From JAUSPI01 sp964454305 (GTDB taxonomy: Bacteria; Desulfobacterota; Syntrophia; Syntrophales; JADFWA01): a stretch of DNA of 64,000 nt. The translations under genes and the position numbers were made by a program. Each line of letters opens with the position of its first letter. Position 1 is the stretch's first letter. Location of the stretch: the NCBI GenBank assembly GCA_964454305.1, contig CAYVXX010000003.1, positions 4,513-68,512 of the forward strand, given 5' to 3'. Shown one piece after another: positions 19,283 through 28,436 of the stretch. The notes below the pieces were generated by a model. The model did not search any database. It saw only the letters and a program-made list of their open reading frames with translations, and was not told the origin of the DNA.

Positions 19283-19771
19283 ATGATTTCCCCAGATTCG
19301 TTTTGGAGCTATTTAAAAAGTAAGAATTTTACGTTTTTCTCCGGGGTTCCCTGTTCCATCCTGAAAGGCATTCTCAATGCGGCCCTCTCGGACCCGGAAA
19401 TCACCTATATTCCGGCAGTACGGGAAAACGCCGCTCTCGGTGTTGCGAGCGGGGCCTATCTTGCGGGACGGAAAAGCGGCATATTGATTCAAAATTCCGG
19501 ACTGGGCAACAGTATAAACGGCCTGACCTCATTCAACCTGATCTACAGGATTCCGGTTCTCATGTTCATAACCTGGCGCGGGTATGAGGGTAAGGATGCT
19601 CCGGAACACATCATAATGGGAGAGAAGACCACAGGGCTCCTCGAGATGTTAAACATTCCGCATGTCGTGATGAGTGAACATTTTGAGGGGGAGATCGATT
19701 GGGCCGTCCGTGAGATGGAAGAGCGATCCTTACCCGTTGCCATCATTCTGAAGAAGGGACTCATCGAATGA
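19283..19771 (+). CDS. Phosphonopyruvate decarboxylase, N-terminal (alpha) subunit
   Basis: This 162-residue TPP-enzyme pyrimidine-binding domain has FFSGVPCSILKG, VRENAALGVASGAYLAG (containing the catalytic glutamate) and NSGLGNSINGLTSF. These are hallmarks of phosphonopyruvate and sulfopyruvate decarboxylases. The usual enzyme is one chain of about 370-380 residues; here it is split into two genes that overlap by 4 bases (ATGA at 19768). The ATG at 19283 has AAGG 10 bases upstream; a TTG at 19274 is possible but too close to it. The product is phosphonoacetaldehyde. Confidence 0.88.
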   Translation: MISPDSFWSYLKSKNFTFFSGVPCSILKGILNAALSDPEITYIPAVRENAALGVASGAYLAGRKSGILIQNSGLGNSINGLTSFNLIYRIPVLMFITWRGYEGKDAPEHIIMGEKTTGLLEMLNIPHVVMSEHFEGEIDWAVREMEERSLPVAIILKKGLIE

Positions 19772-20325
19772 CGCGATCCGAAGCCATCAAGACAATTCTG
19801 AATGTATTGAGAGACGAGGATATTGCCCTTTTCACCACCGGCATGATCAGCCGGGAAGCCTTCGATTATAACGACAGAACGTCCAATTTTTATATGATCG
19901 GATCCATGGGACTCGTCTCATCGGTAGGTCTCGGTATCGCCTTGAATACGGATAGAAGCGTCTTCATCTTCGACGGGGACGGCAGCGCCTTAATGGATCT
20001 CGGCACCATGGCGCTCATTGCCGCCGAGCGCCCTGCCAACCTATTTCATATCGTACTGGACAACGAGTGTTACCAATCGACGGGAAACCAGCCCACTATC
20101 GCAGAAAAGGTCGATCTCGCCGCGGTGGCGGTGGCCGCGGGGTATGCAAGCGTCTCCACGGTTTCGGATACCGGTGGATTGAAGAATGAGTTTGAAAAGG
20201 TCGACGGGATTTCGGGCCCGTATTTTTTACTTGTCAAGGTGGAAAATGGACGTCCTGAAGATGTATCCAGAGTGGAACATACACCCGACTATTTGACCCA
20301 ACGGCTGAAGGAGGTATTGGAATGA
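19768..20325 (+). CDS. Phosphonopyruvate decarboxylase, C-terminal (beta) subunit
   Basis: This 185-residue TPP-binding domain has IGSMGLVSSVGLG followed by GDGSALMDLG and LDNECYQSTGNQPT, the GDG...N diphosphate-binding motif. It overlaps the alpha subunit gene and the transaminase gene by 4 bases each, which indicates translational coupling and a stoichiometric complex. It works with the alpha subunit to decarboxylate phosphonopyruvate, which pulls the unfavourable PEP mutase reaction forward. Confidence 0.88.
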   Translation: MTRSEAIKTILNVLRDEDIALFTTGMISREAFDYNDRTSNFYMIGSMGLVSSVGLGIALNTDRSVFIFDGDGSALMDLGTMALIAAERPANLFHIVLDNECYQSTGNQPTIAEKVDLAAVAVAAGYASVSTVSDTGGLKNEFEKVDGISGPYFLLVKVENGRPEDVSRVEHTPDYLTQRLKEVLE

Positions 20326-21392
20326 TCATTTTGTCACCGGGACCTGCAAATATATCGGAGCGAGTGAGGAACGCAATGCTCCTTCCCGACATATGTCACC
20401 GCGATTCCGAGTTCAGGGAACTGCTCAAGGAAATAAGAAAAAACATACTGAAAGTATGCAACGTAGGAGATGGCTTCAAGAATGCCGTCTTCAGCGGATC
20501 GGGGACTCTGGCCGTCGAGAGTGCCCTTTCCGCATTGACCGGATGGGACAAAAAGGTTTTGATTATATCGAACGGGGCTTACGGAGAAAGGGCCTCGGCT
20601 ATCTGCAGATTGCATGGGGTACCGAACGAAGAGATGCGGCTGCCCTGGGGTGAACTTCCCGATCTCAATAAGGTAGAGGCCGAGCTGAAAAAAGATCATT
20701 TCGGGGCTGTCTACATTGTCCATCACGAAACCACAACGGGACTGCTCAATCCTCTTCCTGACGTTGCTGAAATTGCGCGCCGAAAGGGAAAACTGATGCT
20801 GGTCGACGGCATCAGCAGCATCGCCGGTGAAGCGCTGGACCTTGAAGGCTGGGGTATCGATATGATCACGGGATCGGCCAACAAATGTATCCGGGGAGTT
20901 CCCGGCGCTTCTTTTGCGGTAGTCAGCGACAGGTTCATAAAGGAGATCGAAGTGTGCCGGAACCCTATCTTTTATGGAGATCTCTTAAAATACATCGATG
21001 CTGAGGGTAACGGCGAGACCCCCTTCACGCCCGCCGTTCAGGTCTTCTATGCCTTCAGGGAAGCCCTCAGGGAGACCCTGGAAGAGGGGATCGATAACAG
21101 GATCAAGCGGTACCGTGTCGTAGCGAAACGGCTCAGAGACGGCCTCGTATCAATCGGTCTTGAATTTTATATTCCTGAAGCGGCAATGTCCAACACGATG
21201 ACAGCCGTGTACCTGCCCGACGGGTTTGATTACAAGACACTCCATGATCGCTGTAAGCAGAGGGGATATGTGATTTATCCATCCCAGGGGGATCTGGCGA
21301 GGACGACATTTCGTTTGGGAACCGTGGGGATTATTGCGGAAAGAGATATCGATAATTTCCTGGACGTTTTCCGATCGATCATTCTGCCCTGA
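20322..21392 (+). CDS. phnW: 2-aminoethylphosphonate-pyruvate transaminase
   Basis: This 356-residue class V aminotransferase has ILSPGPANISERVR at the N-terminus, HHETTTGLLNP in the middle and the PLP lysine in TGSANKCIRGVPG (Lys188). In catabolic loci PhnW degrades 2-aminoethylphosphonate. Next to PEP mutase and the decarboxylase it is expected to run in reverse, aminating phosphonoacetaldehyde to 2-aminoethylphosphonate. It is the last gene of the overlapping operon. Confidence 0.9.
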   Translation: MIILSPGPANISERVRNAMLLPDICHRDSEFRELLKEIRKNILKVCNVGDGFKNAVFSGSGTLAVESALSALTGWDKKVLIISNGAYGERASAICRLHGVPNEEMRLPWGELPDLNKVEAELKKDHFGAVYIVHHETTTGLLNPLPDVAEIARRKGKLMLVDGISSIAGEALDLEGWGIDMITGSANKCIRGVPGASFAVVSDRFIKEIEVCRNPIFYGDLLKYIDAEGNGETPFTPAVQVFYAFREALRETLEEGIDNRIKRYRVVAKRLRDGLVSIGLEFYIPEAAMSNTMTAVYLPDGFDYKTLHDRCKQRGYVIYPSQGDLARTTFRLGTVGIIAERDIDNFLDVFRSIILP

Positions 21393-21420
21393 TATACAAG
21401 TGGCAAGAATGAAGGCTTAA

Positions 21421-21603
21421 AAATACTTTTTTGGAAGGTCAAAGAAACACATTACACTTACAACTGAAGGATTTTATAAAAGTCTCGAGTTTGAGTATTA
21501 CGAAAAGAAAGAGAGCGAGCGGGTGTTTGCCGGTAAATGCCTAATTATCGACCACCCATGCAGTATCAACTATCACCCGTCAGGCGAAATGCCGCATGGC
21601 TGA
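21421..21603 (+). other. Unassigned open frame, possible gene remnant
   Basis: A frame with no start codon runs 60 codons between stops. Its middle (FYKSLEFEYYEKKESERVFAG) looks protein-like and rich in charged and aromatic residues, but I cannot name a family. It lies between phnW and the inserted diguanylate cyclase gene, so it could be the broken end of a gene cut when that block arrived. The last part (21540 on) is probably non-coding. Confidence 0.2.
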
Positions 21604-21611
21604 TTCAGCAT

Positions 21612-22775
21612 TCAAGCTTGCCCATCGAAGAAGCGGATTGTATTGCGCCCGCCTTCCTTCGCTTGATACATCGCTATATCGGCCCCCTTGATGATCTCTT
21701 CCTGGCTGGCTACATGATTGATAAACAGCACCACGCCGATACTCGATGTGCAATGATGTTCCACCGTGGTTTCTGCATCCCCTTCATGTTTGCACGTTAA
21801 TAAATAAGGTTCCGCCAGAACGGTGCGGATTTTTTCGGCGACAACGCCTGCATGCGCAATAGATAGTTCTTTATTCTCGTCCAACTCGCTGAGCATCACC
21901 ACGAACTCATCGCCACCAAAACGTGCGACGGTGTCCATTTCACGCACACAACGGGTGATGCGATGTGCCACTTCGATTAGCAGCAAATCACCCACATCAT
22001 GTCCGTGCGTATCATTGAGCGGTTTGAAGTTATCCAAATCCAGAAATATCACCGTGCCATAACGTCCGCTGCGTTTGCTGGCGGCCATCGCCTGCCCCAG
22101 GCGGTCGTTTAGCAGGCGGCGATTGGGAAGTCGTGTCAAGGTGTCATAGAAAGCAAGGTTGCGAACCTGTTCCTCGGCTTTCTTGCGCTCGGTGATGTCC
22201 TCCGTAATGCCAATCAGTTTTTCAACGCTGTCATTACTGTTCATGATGGGAACAAAGCAGGATTTCCAAATCTGTCCCCGCGGTCCGCTGGCTATAAATT
22301 CGAAGTGGCTGGTTTCCCCGGCATACGCTTTGGCAAGCAATTTCCCTATGCGCTCCCGGTCGGCAGCGCTGACTCCGTCCAGATATAAAGAGCCTTGTAT
22401 CTCGCCTTCCCCTTTGAATCCATGCATGAGAATACCTGCCCGGCTCATGGAGATTATCCTGCCATCCATGTCTATCTCGTGAATGCTCACGGGAGAGTTT
22501 TCGAGGAGCAGGCGGTGATTATTTTCTCTTTCACGCAAGGCACGGGTGATCTTCTCGGTTTCCAGACGAGCCTCCTCCAGTTCCACGGTTCGTTGACGCA
22601 CCTGATCTTCAAGAGTAACTGCGGTCTGGAACAGGTTGAAGTCCGACCCCAGAATACTTGCGTTGCGTTCGGCGCGATTCATCAATGACTGAATGATCTT
22701 GTTAAGACGTGCGATCTCGGCCTGCAAGGCCTGTTCGTTCGCGCCGGATACCGGCGGCCCCACTTGGTCAGGCAT
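21612..22775 (-). CDS. PAS-GGDEF diguanylate cyclase
   Basis: A coiled-coil N-terminus is followed by a PAS domain (HRLLLENSPVSIHEIDMDGR) with a PAC segment (WKSCFVPIMNSNDSVEKLIG). The C-terminal GGDEF domain has an intact active site (VARFGGDEFVVML) and an RxxD inhibitory site five residues before it (REMD). It should make cyclic di-GMP and be product-inhibited. The ATG at 22775 has GAGG 10 bases upstream and overlaps the end of the FIST gene by 8 bases, so the two form a sensor pair. Its codons look more GC-rich than those of the surrounding lipid genes, which would fit acquisition from elsewhere. Confidence 0.9.
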   Translation of the reverse strand: MPDQVGPPVSGANEQALQAEIARLNKIIQSLMNRAERNASILGSDFNLFQTAVTLEDQVRQRTVELEEARLETEKITRALRERENNHRLLLENSPVSIHEIDMDGRIISMSRAGILMHGFKGEGEIQGSLYLDGVSAADRERIGKLLAKAYAGETSHFEFIASGPRGQIWKSCFVPIMNSNDSVEKLIGITEDITERKKAEEQVRNLAFYDTLTRLPNRRLLNDRLGQAMAASKRSGRYGTVIFLDLDNFKPLNDTHGHDVGDLLLIEVAHRITRCVREMDTVARFGGDEFVVMLSELDENKELSIAHAGVVAEKIRTVLAEPYLLTCKHEGDAETTVEHHCTSSIGVVLFINHVASQEEIIKGADIAMYQAKEGGRNTIRFFDGQA

Positions 22776-23926
22776 CGCGCGGTTCCCTCGTTGATTCTGG
22801 GGCAGAGCCGATGGCAATCCCGGTGAGAGTCTGGTTGACATGTACACCGTGGAACTGTTCGCCGTAGGTGCTAAAACCTACGGTGTTGTTGCGACTAAAA
22901 ATCTCCCCGACGCGATCTTTCAAACCATTCTGGGAAACTTCCAGATTCCGCAGGATGCAGTCGCAGCCAATAACGAGTTGGGGCGGCCCGATTTCCTCCC
23001 GGATTTTGTCGAAAGTCTGCTCCAGGTTCTCCATCAGATCCACGCCATGCGCCACCCTGAACACCACCCCCTCCTCGATGGCGCAAAAGAAAGTCAGGCT
23101 GCCATCGGCATTCGCTTTCTGGATAGAACGCACATAGTCCGTGCCATCTATCATCACCACGACGGGCGAAGTGGCGAAACGCTGGGGACTGAGCTCATGC
23201 ATGCCAACACCCACCAGCCGGGCATACTCTCCGGCAGCGGGCAGTCCATTGATCTCCTTGACGATGCGTCTGGTGGGATCGGCTTCCGTAACCACCAGAC
23301 GTTTATCGGTGGGAACAAAATGCTGGGTCTTGAATATCCTGAAAGGCAAGGACGTGCTAATCAGAATCAGTACGGCACTATCGGAACGAAAGCGGCCATC
23401 GCTATAAACACAGGTTTTGGCAAATTTCAGGTCGTCACCCGCCGAACCGCGGTATCTTGCCCAACGCATGCTGCAACGCATGCGCCACCGGCTCTTCACG
23501 AATGGACAAACCATCAATCAGCAGCAGTGCGAAGCTCTTATCCGGGCTTGCATCCGGGGCTTTGCTTTCAAGTCGCTGTAACAGGGCTTGGGCAAAATCA
23601 TTCCCTCTGGCGATTTCGAATTGGCTCAAACGATCCAGCAGTCCACTGACGGCCACGCAACTGCCCTTAGGGAAGCTCACTCCGGACAGGCTATGCTGAT
23701 AATAACCGGCTGGCCCGATTTCCCCGGCCGTGGTGCATCCCACCACTTGAATCCCGGCAAACAGGCGGTTAATTTCCGCAGCCAGCGCATCGAGGTCGTA
23801 TTCGCTGGAGCAAAAGAAGATCACCAGTTCCATGTTCGGCTGCGCCACCGCTGCATGAAATTCCTCTGCCACCTGGCGAGCCTCCGTTGCACACGATTGC
23901 GCCATGCGAATATTCAGAATGCTCAT
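22768..23926 (-). pseudogene. FIST-domain sensor gene, frameshifted
   Basis: The first part (23926 down to about 23440) reads FIST N-terminal domain sequence (VGCTTAGEIGPAGY). It ends in GKIPRFGG followed by a TGA. The next frame continues with SAGDDLKFAK and a FIST C-terminal domain to the stop at 22768. Family members have an uninterrupted FGGSAGDD at this point. Restoring a second copy of the 8-base unit at 23439-23446 (CCGCCGAA on the plus strand) rebuilds exactly that sequence. The break is therefore either a slippage deletion or an assembly error. FIST proteins sense small ligands and usually pair with signalling enzymes, here the downstream diguanylate cyclase. Confidence 0.85.
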
Positions 23927-24290
23927 ATTGGTCGCCTCCGGTTGAATACCGATACGCTACTCAATCAATTTGGAACTTATCGACGCGTTTTGGTAAAAAT
24001 ACCCCTTTATATAAAAAGAAATATATCAAAATCATTATCGTATGTCAATCAAGTCTTTGCCGCAAAATGTGGGGTGTGGTGCCGATGTTTGTCGGGTGTA
24101 AATTGTGTTTATTACGAATTGAAAGGTTGTATACTCAACAAGGATAACGATTTGTTTGTTTCAGGAAGCTATAAACGAACGGGGAAACAGGATAAAGTCG
24201 GCCTCTAAATTGAGTACAGGGAATTAATATCATAACTTCGTCCGAGATGAATGGTATGTTTTCCGTCTTTCCGGGAGATAGAATGAAGAG
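23927..24290. other. Intergenic stretch without a gene
   Basis: About 360 bases between the FIST gene and the NodZ-like gene. Short open frames on the plus strand have no recognisable motif and no convincing ribosome site. The stretch from 23927 should contain the promoter of the FIST-cyclase pair, but I could not pick a clear one. Confidence 0.5.
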
Positions 24291-24317
24291 GGCGGTTGGG
24301 AAAAACTCGAAGCCGCC
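24291..24317 (-). terminator. Hairpin just after the NodZ-like gene
   Basis: Arms 24291-24297 and 24311-24317 pair over 7 bp with one G-T pair. The hairpin sits directly after the stop of the minus-strand NodZ-like gene. The following tract on the minus strand is only moderately T-rich, so it is a weak terminator candidate. Confidence 0.4.
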
Positions 24318-24318
24318 T

Positions 24319-25302
24319 TTATAAGATGGGGGCGCTGGAATAAATAGGATCGTCTTCTCCGAGAATCATGCTCCATTCCAGGGAGGGATTGAAGGCAAGT
24401 GAAATGTCCGAGAGACTCGACCTGTTTTTGATGAGGTAGTTACAGGACGATAAAAGGAGGCAATCGATGACGGCGGTTTCCCCCTTCAGGTACGGGGAAA
24501 ATTCACGGCTCTTGTGAGCCCCGCCCCGGGTGGCAACCCGGTCCGCGGCCGAAAGACGGGGAGACTCATCATAGAATATTACATTGTCGGGATATCGATT
24601 TTTCGCCCATTCGAGAAATTCAATCTCGTCGGTCGCAATAAAGACCTTGAATCTATCCTGTTTGTAACGTTTGGAAACGAGACCTATCTGTTCTTCAAAA
24701 AGAGCGTATGACGGGCTTTTATACGGATAGAGCAGTTTCTTGTCCGTTCCCCGGTAATGGATGCCGATTATAAACTCGCCTGCCATATTAAGTAATCTAA
24801 ACGTCTCGACTTTCTCCCGTATCGGTTCCTTTACCCTGATATATTTTAAAACAAGCTCCCCGATGTTTTTCATTTCTCCAGCCGCATTGATGGGGTAGGG
24901 GCGGGTTTTCGGATAATCGGGAAGAATGACACTACTCCATGATCTGTTCCACGCCCAGGGACCATAACGGTATATCCAACTGTTGAAATGAATTTCCGGA
25001 GGCCGTGGAATGTCGTCTCTTAGCGTCATCTTCGGTTCGAAGTAGTATGCCCACCAGTTCTCTCCCCGTTCGGGGTCTACGTAGATGTCCGTCTGGAAAT
25101 TTACATACACTCCCGCTGCGCGGTGTTGTTCCGCATAACGGAGCGCGCCGATCACGGCAAAAAAATCAGCAAAGAGCCCCTGTTTCATGCTGAGCAATCC
25201 CCACAGTGTATCCCGCCTGTTGTAAATGACCATGAGCTTTCCCTGTACGCCCGGCTCCGGTAAGGGGTTGCGGAAAACAGATTTTTTTTTCGGTGATGTC
25301 AT
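24319..25302 (-). CDS. NodZ/GT23-like glycosyltransferase
   Basis: This 327-residue protein has GIHYRGTDKK (the HxRGTD donor-binding motif of NodZ/FUT8-type enzymes), FIATDEIEFLEWAK and a late LLSSCNYLIKNRSSLSDISL. These motifs match alpha-1,6-fucosyltransferases that use GDP-fucose. It resembles the N-terminal half of the protein at 11477-13189, so the island has two enzymes of this kind. The GDP-mannose 3,5-epimerase-like gene at 35612 suggests GDP-L-galactose as a possible donor. The start at 25302 has AAGGGA upstream. Confidence 0.75.
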   Translation of the reverse strand: MTSPKKKSVFRNPLPEPGVQGKLMVIYNRRDTLWGLLSMKQGLFADFFAVIGALRYAEQHRAAGVYVNFQTDIYVDPERGENWWAYYFEPKMTLRDDIPRPPEIHFNSWIYRYGPWAWNRSWSSVILPDYPKTRPYPINAAGEMKNIGELVLKYIRVKEPIREKVETFRLLNMAGEFIIGIHYRGTDKKLLYPYKSPSYALFEEQIGLVSKRYKQDRFKVFIATDEIEFLEWAKNRYPDNVIFYDESPRLSAADRVATRGGAHKSREFSPYLKGETAVIDCLLLSSCNYLIKNRSSLSDISLAFNPSLEWSMILGEDDPIYSSAPIL

Positions 25303-25355
25303 GTGAAATTCCCTTGAGTGATCGTCATTTCAGTGAATGCATTTGTTTACATTAG

Positions 25356-27167
25356 CTATAATTTCTCGGAGGCAAGTTCCTCAAGGACACTTATGAGCTT
25401 TTCGTTGTCCAGACCGCTTCGAGATGCGATACGCACATAGTTCTTTCCGGAGAGGCCGGTCTTATTGCTGCAGTCTTTTATCAGGATAGCGTGGTCCATA
25501 AAAAGCCGGTCTCTGAGACTTCTGCCGGTGAATGGTTCTGAAACTTTTGCAAAGACATAGTTTGCCGAAGGCCGGTATGGTTTCAAAAAAGAAATCTTTT
25601 CTAATTTCTTGTACAGTTCGTCCCGGTCACGCCTTATGAGGTCACACGACTCCCGATAATCCTTCTCGAACTTTGGCATTGCTTCAAGAAATTGTTCCGC
25701 CAGGGAATTGATGTTCCATATGGGAACCGTGTCCCGAAGCCGTCTGATGATTTGTGGATTTGAGCAGAGCGCGTATCCGAGCCGTAGGCCGGGAACCCCG
25801 AACTCCTTACTAATGCTTCGAACCAGGATGACATTCGGATAACGATCTATTGCCTGGTGTGCCGAATACTTTTTCTCGGGAGCGACAAAGTCCATGAATG
25901 ATTCATCGATGATAAGGCAGGCCTTATCCTTCAGTTTTTCGAGGATGAACTCCATCTCTTTCTCCTCGACAGAGAGGGACGTCGGATTGTTGGGGTTGAT
26001 TATAAGGGCCGCGTCGGAGCCCGATTGTATCACGGCGTTTACATACCTTTCGGGATCGAGACGAAAACCGTCCCTTTCCGTGTCGAAATAATTGATCTGT
26101 TCCGGCCTGAGCGTGTTCTCGTACTCGTTGAATGTCGGAATGGGGATTGTTATTTTTTTTACAAAATGATTGTTCAGGGCTCTTATAATTTCCGAGGCGC
26201 CGTTACCGGCAACCAGCTGGTCGGCCTTGAGCGTAAGCGCCCGGGCAATGAGCTGGGTGATTTTAGTCATACCGCTGGGATAGTTCCGGATCAGGAGCGG
26301 GAAGGCCGATGTGAGCATGTTCATCAGGGCAGGGGAGGGATAATAGGGGTTGTAGAGATAGCAAAAATCGAGAAAATCGTACCGCCAGAATCCGCCGTGG
26401 AGTTGATCTATCTGTTCCAGTTTCTTCTCTTTTGATGAAAGGTGGTAACTTGCGCGGGCAAGGTCGGACTCGTCATCGATTTCAAACCACTTGATCCCGT
26501 CGACGACGGTACCGTAAATTTCAGGCTTCCCGTAATAGATCAGTGCGCCGAGAATAATCTCATAGTATTCGGTGATTGATTGGGTTTTCACGTAGAGATC
26601 GAGGTGGGGCACAAAATATCTTTGCAGGAATTCTTTCGAGAAATAGTAAACATTTACGGTCTTGTATTTATCGGAGAAGTCGAAACCGGGGTGTTGATCG
26701 CGCGACGGGATCAGCCGTCGAATGATATTATCCGGCGACATTTCGACGACCGTTCCATCCATGTGAGGTTGAAACCTGTCGAGGAGTACCGTGCACGACT
26801 CTCTTTCACTCAAAAGCTTATCGATCAGGGTTCCCTCGAAGTAGACATCGCTTTCGAGGAGGATCGTATCACGGTTCAAATGGTCTTTTGCAAACCAGAG
26901 CGAATAGACGTTATTAGTGGTATTGTATTCGAGATTTTCCACATACGATATCCTCATCTTTCCGAAACGATCGCCGACCGTTTCGTATACCTTTTCCCTC
27001 AGGTATCCGACAATCAGAATCGTCTCTTCAATACCGTAACTTTCGAGGATTTCCAGGGTATTGACAAGAATTGGCTTGCCGTTTACCTCGACCAGGCACT
27101 TTGGAACAAAGTCGGTGAGCGGACGGAGCCGCTTCCCGATTCCGGCGGCAAGGATCACAGCTTGCAT
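25356..27167 (-). CDS. Nucleotidyltransferase fused to a HisC/CobD-like PLP aminotransferase or decarboxylase
   Basis: Residues 1-235 are an NTP transferase with a complete signature (LAAGIGKRLRPLTDFVPKCL) and WFEIDDESDL. Residues about 250-604 are a fold-type I PLP enzyme with NPNNPTSL, IDESFMDF and the lysine in SISKEFGVPGLRLGY (Lys454). This resembles histidinol-phosphate transaminase and threonine-phosphate decarboxylase. Such fusions occur with phosphonate activation (PntC with a transaminase). Decarboxylation of phosphoserine followed by CTP activation, to give CDP-ethanolamine, is another possibility. The ATG at 27167 has AAAGGGC upstream; an in-frame codon at 27203 would add 12 residues. 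Confidence 0.8.
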   Translation of the reverse strand: MQAVILAAGIGKRLRPLTDFVPKCLVEVNGKPILVNTLEILESYGIEETILIVGYLREKVYETVGDRFGKMRISYVENLEYNTTNNVYSLWFAKDHLNRDTILLESDVYFEGTLIDKLLSERESCTVLLDRFQPHMDGTVVEMSPDNIIRRLIPSRDQHPGFDFSDKYKTVNVYYFSKEFLQRYFVPHLDLYVKTQSITEYYEIILGALIYYGKPEIYGTVVDGIKWFEIDDESDLARASYHLSSKEKKLEQIDQLHGGFWRYDFLDFCYLYNPYYPSPALMNMLTSAFPLLIRNYPSGMTKITQLIARALTLKADQLVAGNGASEIIRALNNHFVKKITIPIPTFNEYENTLRPEQINYFDTERDGFRLDPERYVNAVIQSGSDAALIINPNNPTSLSVEEKEMEFILEKLKDKACLIIDESFMDFVAPEKKYSAHQAIDRYPNVILVRSISKEFGVPGLRLGYALCSNPQIIRRLRDTVPIWNINSLAEQFLEAMPKFEKDYRESCDLIRRDRDELYKKLEKISFLKPYRPSANYVFAKVSEPFTGRSLRDRLFMDHAILIKDCSNKTGLSGKNYVRIASRSGLDNEKLISVLEELASEKL

Positions 27168-27374
27168 GAGAGTTTGCCCTTTCTTTTTAAGATATGTCGT
27201 CAATATCCCGCTCAGATGGCTTTGTTTCGCCGGGTGATGCCGGGATATTTTTCGAACTCTTTCCGGTGCTGAAAGTTTTTACCCGTTATGTAGTTCTTGA
27301 TATGCCTGGTGATGTATAGTAATCTCCAACATCGAATACCGAATTAAATTTTAACATATCATATCTGCTGCCCT

Positions 27375-28436
27375 ATGAAAAGATTAGCGTTTATAGATCA
27401 TTCCGTTCACCGCAAAACATTATCCTCCCAATTTTTTATCGATTTGTTAGAAAAGACGTTTGTCGTTGACGTCTTCTGGTGCGATTCATGGAAAACAGGA
27501 AAATTCGATCAGTTGGAAAAATTCGATCCCGCCGGATATGATGTGATCGTTTTCTTCCAGGTGATGTATCCTCTTGATAAGATAAAGGGGTTGAAGGACA
27601 AGTGTATTTTTGTGCCCATGTTTGACGGTGCACGCAATGACAGCGACCTTTTCTGGTTCAAATACAGGGAGTTCAGGTTTATCAGTTTTTCAGAAACCCT
27701 GCATCGCCGGCTGAGAAGGCTGCGGATAAATTCACTCCATGTACGGTACTATCCCGCTTTTGAGCCGATGGATAGTGATGATTCTGATAGCAATCCTGAA
27801 GGTCTCACCGCTTTTTTTTTAGAAAGAACCCCGGAAATATCCTGGAATGTAGTAAAAAGACTGGTTGAAGGAAGCGGGATTTCAACCATGTATTATCACA
27901 ATCCCTTTGCTCGGGAAGAAGGAATGAATATCCCCGATAGAGAAAGTATTTCCCGTTATGGTATCACCTTTAGCGACTGGTTTGAGTCGAGGGAGGACTA
28001 TCTTATGCTGGTAAAGTCTGCTCGCATCTATTTCGCGCCGAGGTTGTACGAAGGAATCGGCATGACCTTTCTTGAGGCCATGGCGCTGGGCAGGTGTGTT
28101 GTTGCGCCGAACCACCCGACGATGAACGAGTATATAACCGATGGCATAAACGGTATTCTATATAATCCCAGATTCCCCAAGCCGATAAATTTTGATAATG
28201 TGGGGAAGATTTGCGAAGCGGCAGCCCGGTCTTCGAGAGAAGGTCTGGCCGAATGGCGAGATAAGGAAAATGAAATTATCGGATTCATTAACGATGACAA
28301 ACCGTACACCGATACCGGCACTGCTTATCTTTTTATAAGGAGTCTCCTGACCACGGCCGTCGTCAGGCCCTGGAGGTCCATGGGCAAACTGTTCGATCGA
28401 TTCTGGTTTTATCTTATAAGGAAGGGTATCATTTGA
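27375..28436 (+). CDS. Glycosyltransferase, GT4-like
   Basis: The C-terminal half has YEGIGMTFLEAMALGRCVV and PNHPTMNEYITDGINGILY, typical of the nucleotide-sugar-binding domain of GT-B fold family 4 enzymes. The N-terminal half is divergent. The gene ends in an overlap (TTGA) with the next glycosyltransferase, so they are translated together. No clear ribosome site precedes the ATG. Substrates are unknown, but the neighbours suggest building of a lipid-linked glycan. Confidence 0.75.
   Translation: MKRLAFIDHSVHRKTLSSQFFIDLLEKTFVVDVFWCDSWKTGKFDQLEKFDPAGYDVIVFFQVMYPLDKIKGLKDKCIFVPMFDGARNDSDLFWFKYREFRFISFSETLHRRLRRLRINSLHVRYYPAFEPMDSDDSDSNPEGLTAFFLERTPEISWNVVKRLVEGSGISTMYYHNPFAREEGMNIPDRESISRYGITFSDWFESREDYLMLVKSARIYFAPRLYEGIGMTFLEAMALGRCVVAPNHPTMNEYITDGINGILYNPRFPKPINFDNVGKICEAAARSSREGLAEWRDKENEIIGFINDDKPYTDTGTAYLFIRSLLTTAVVRPWRSMGKLFDRFWFYLIRKGII

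Noticed and set aside
22840..23649. Long plus-strand open frame (269 codons) opposite the FIST gene
   Set aside because: The minus strand shows conserved FIST motifs across the same bases, and the plus-strand product has no recognisable motif or ribosome site.
26580..27272. Plus-strand open frame of 230 codons opposite the nucleotidyltransferase fusion
   Set aside because: The minus strand carries the full nucleotidyltransferase signature there.
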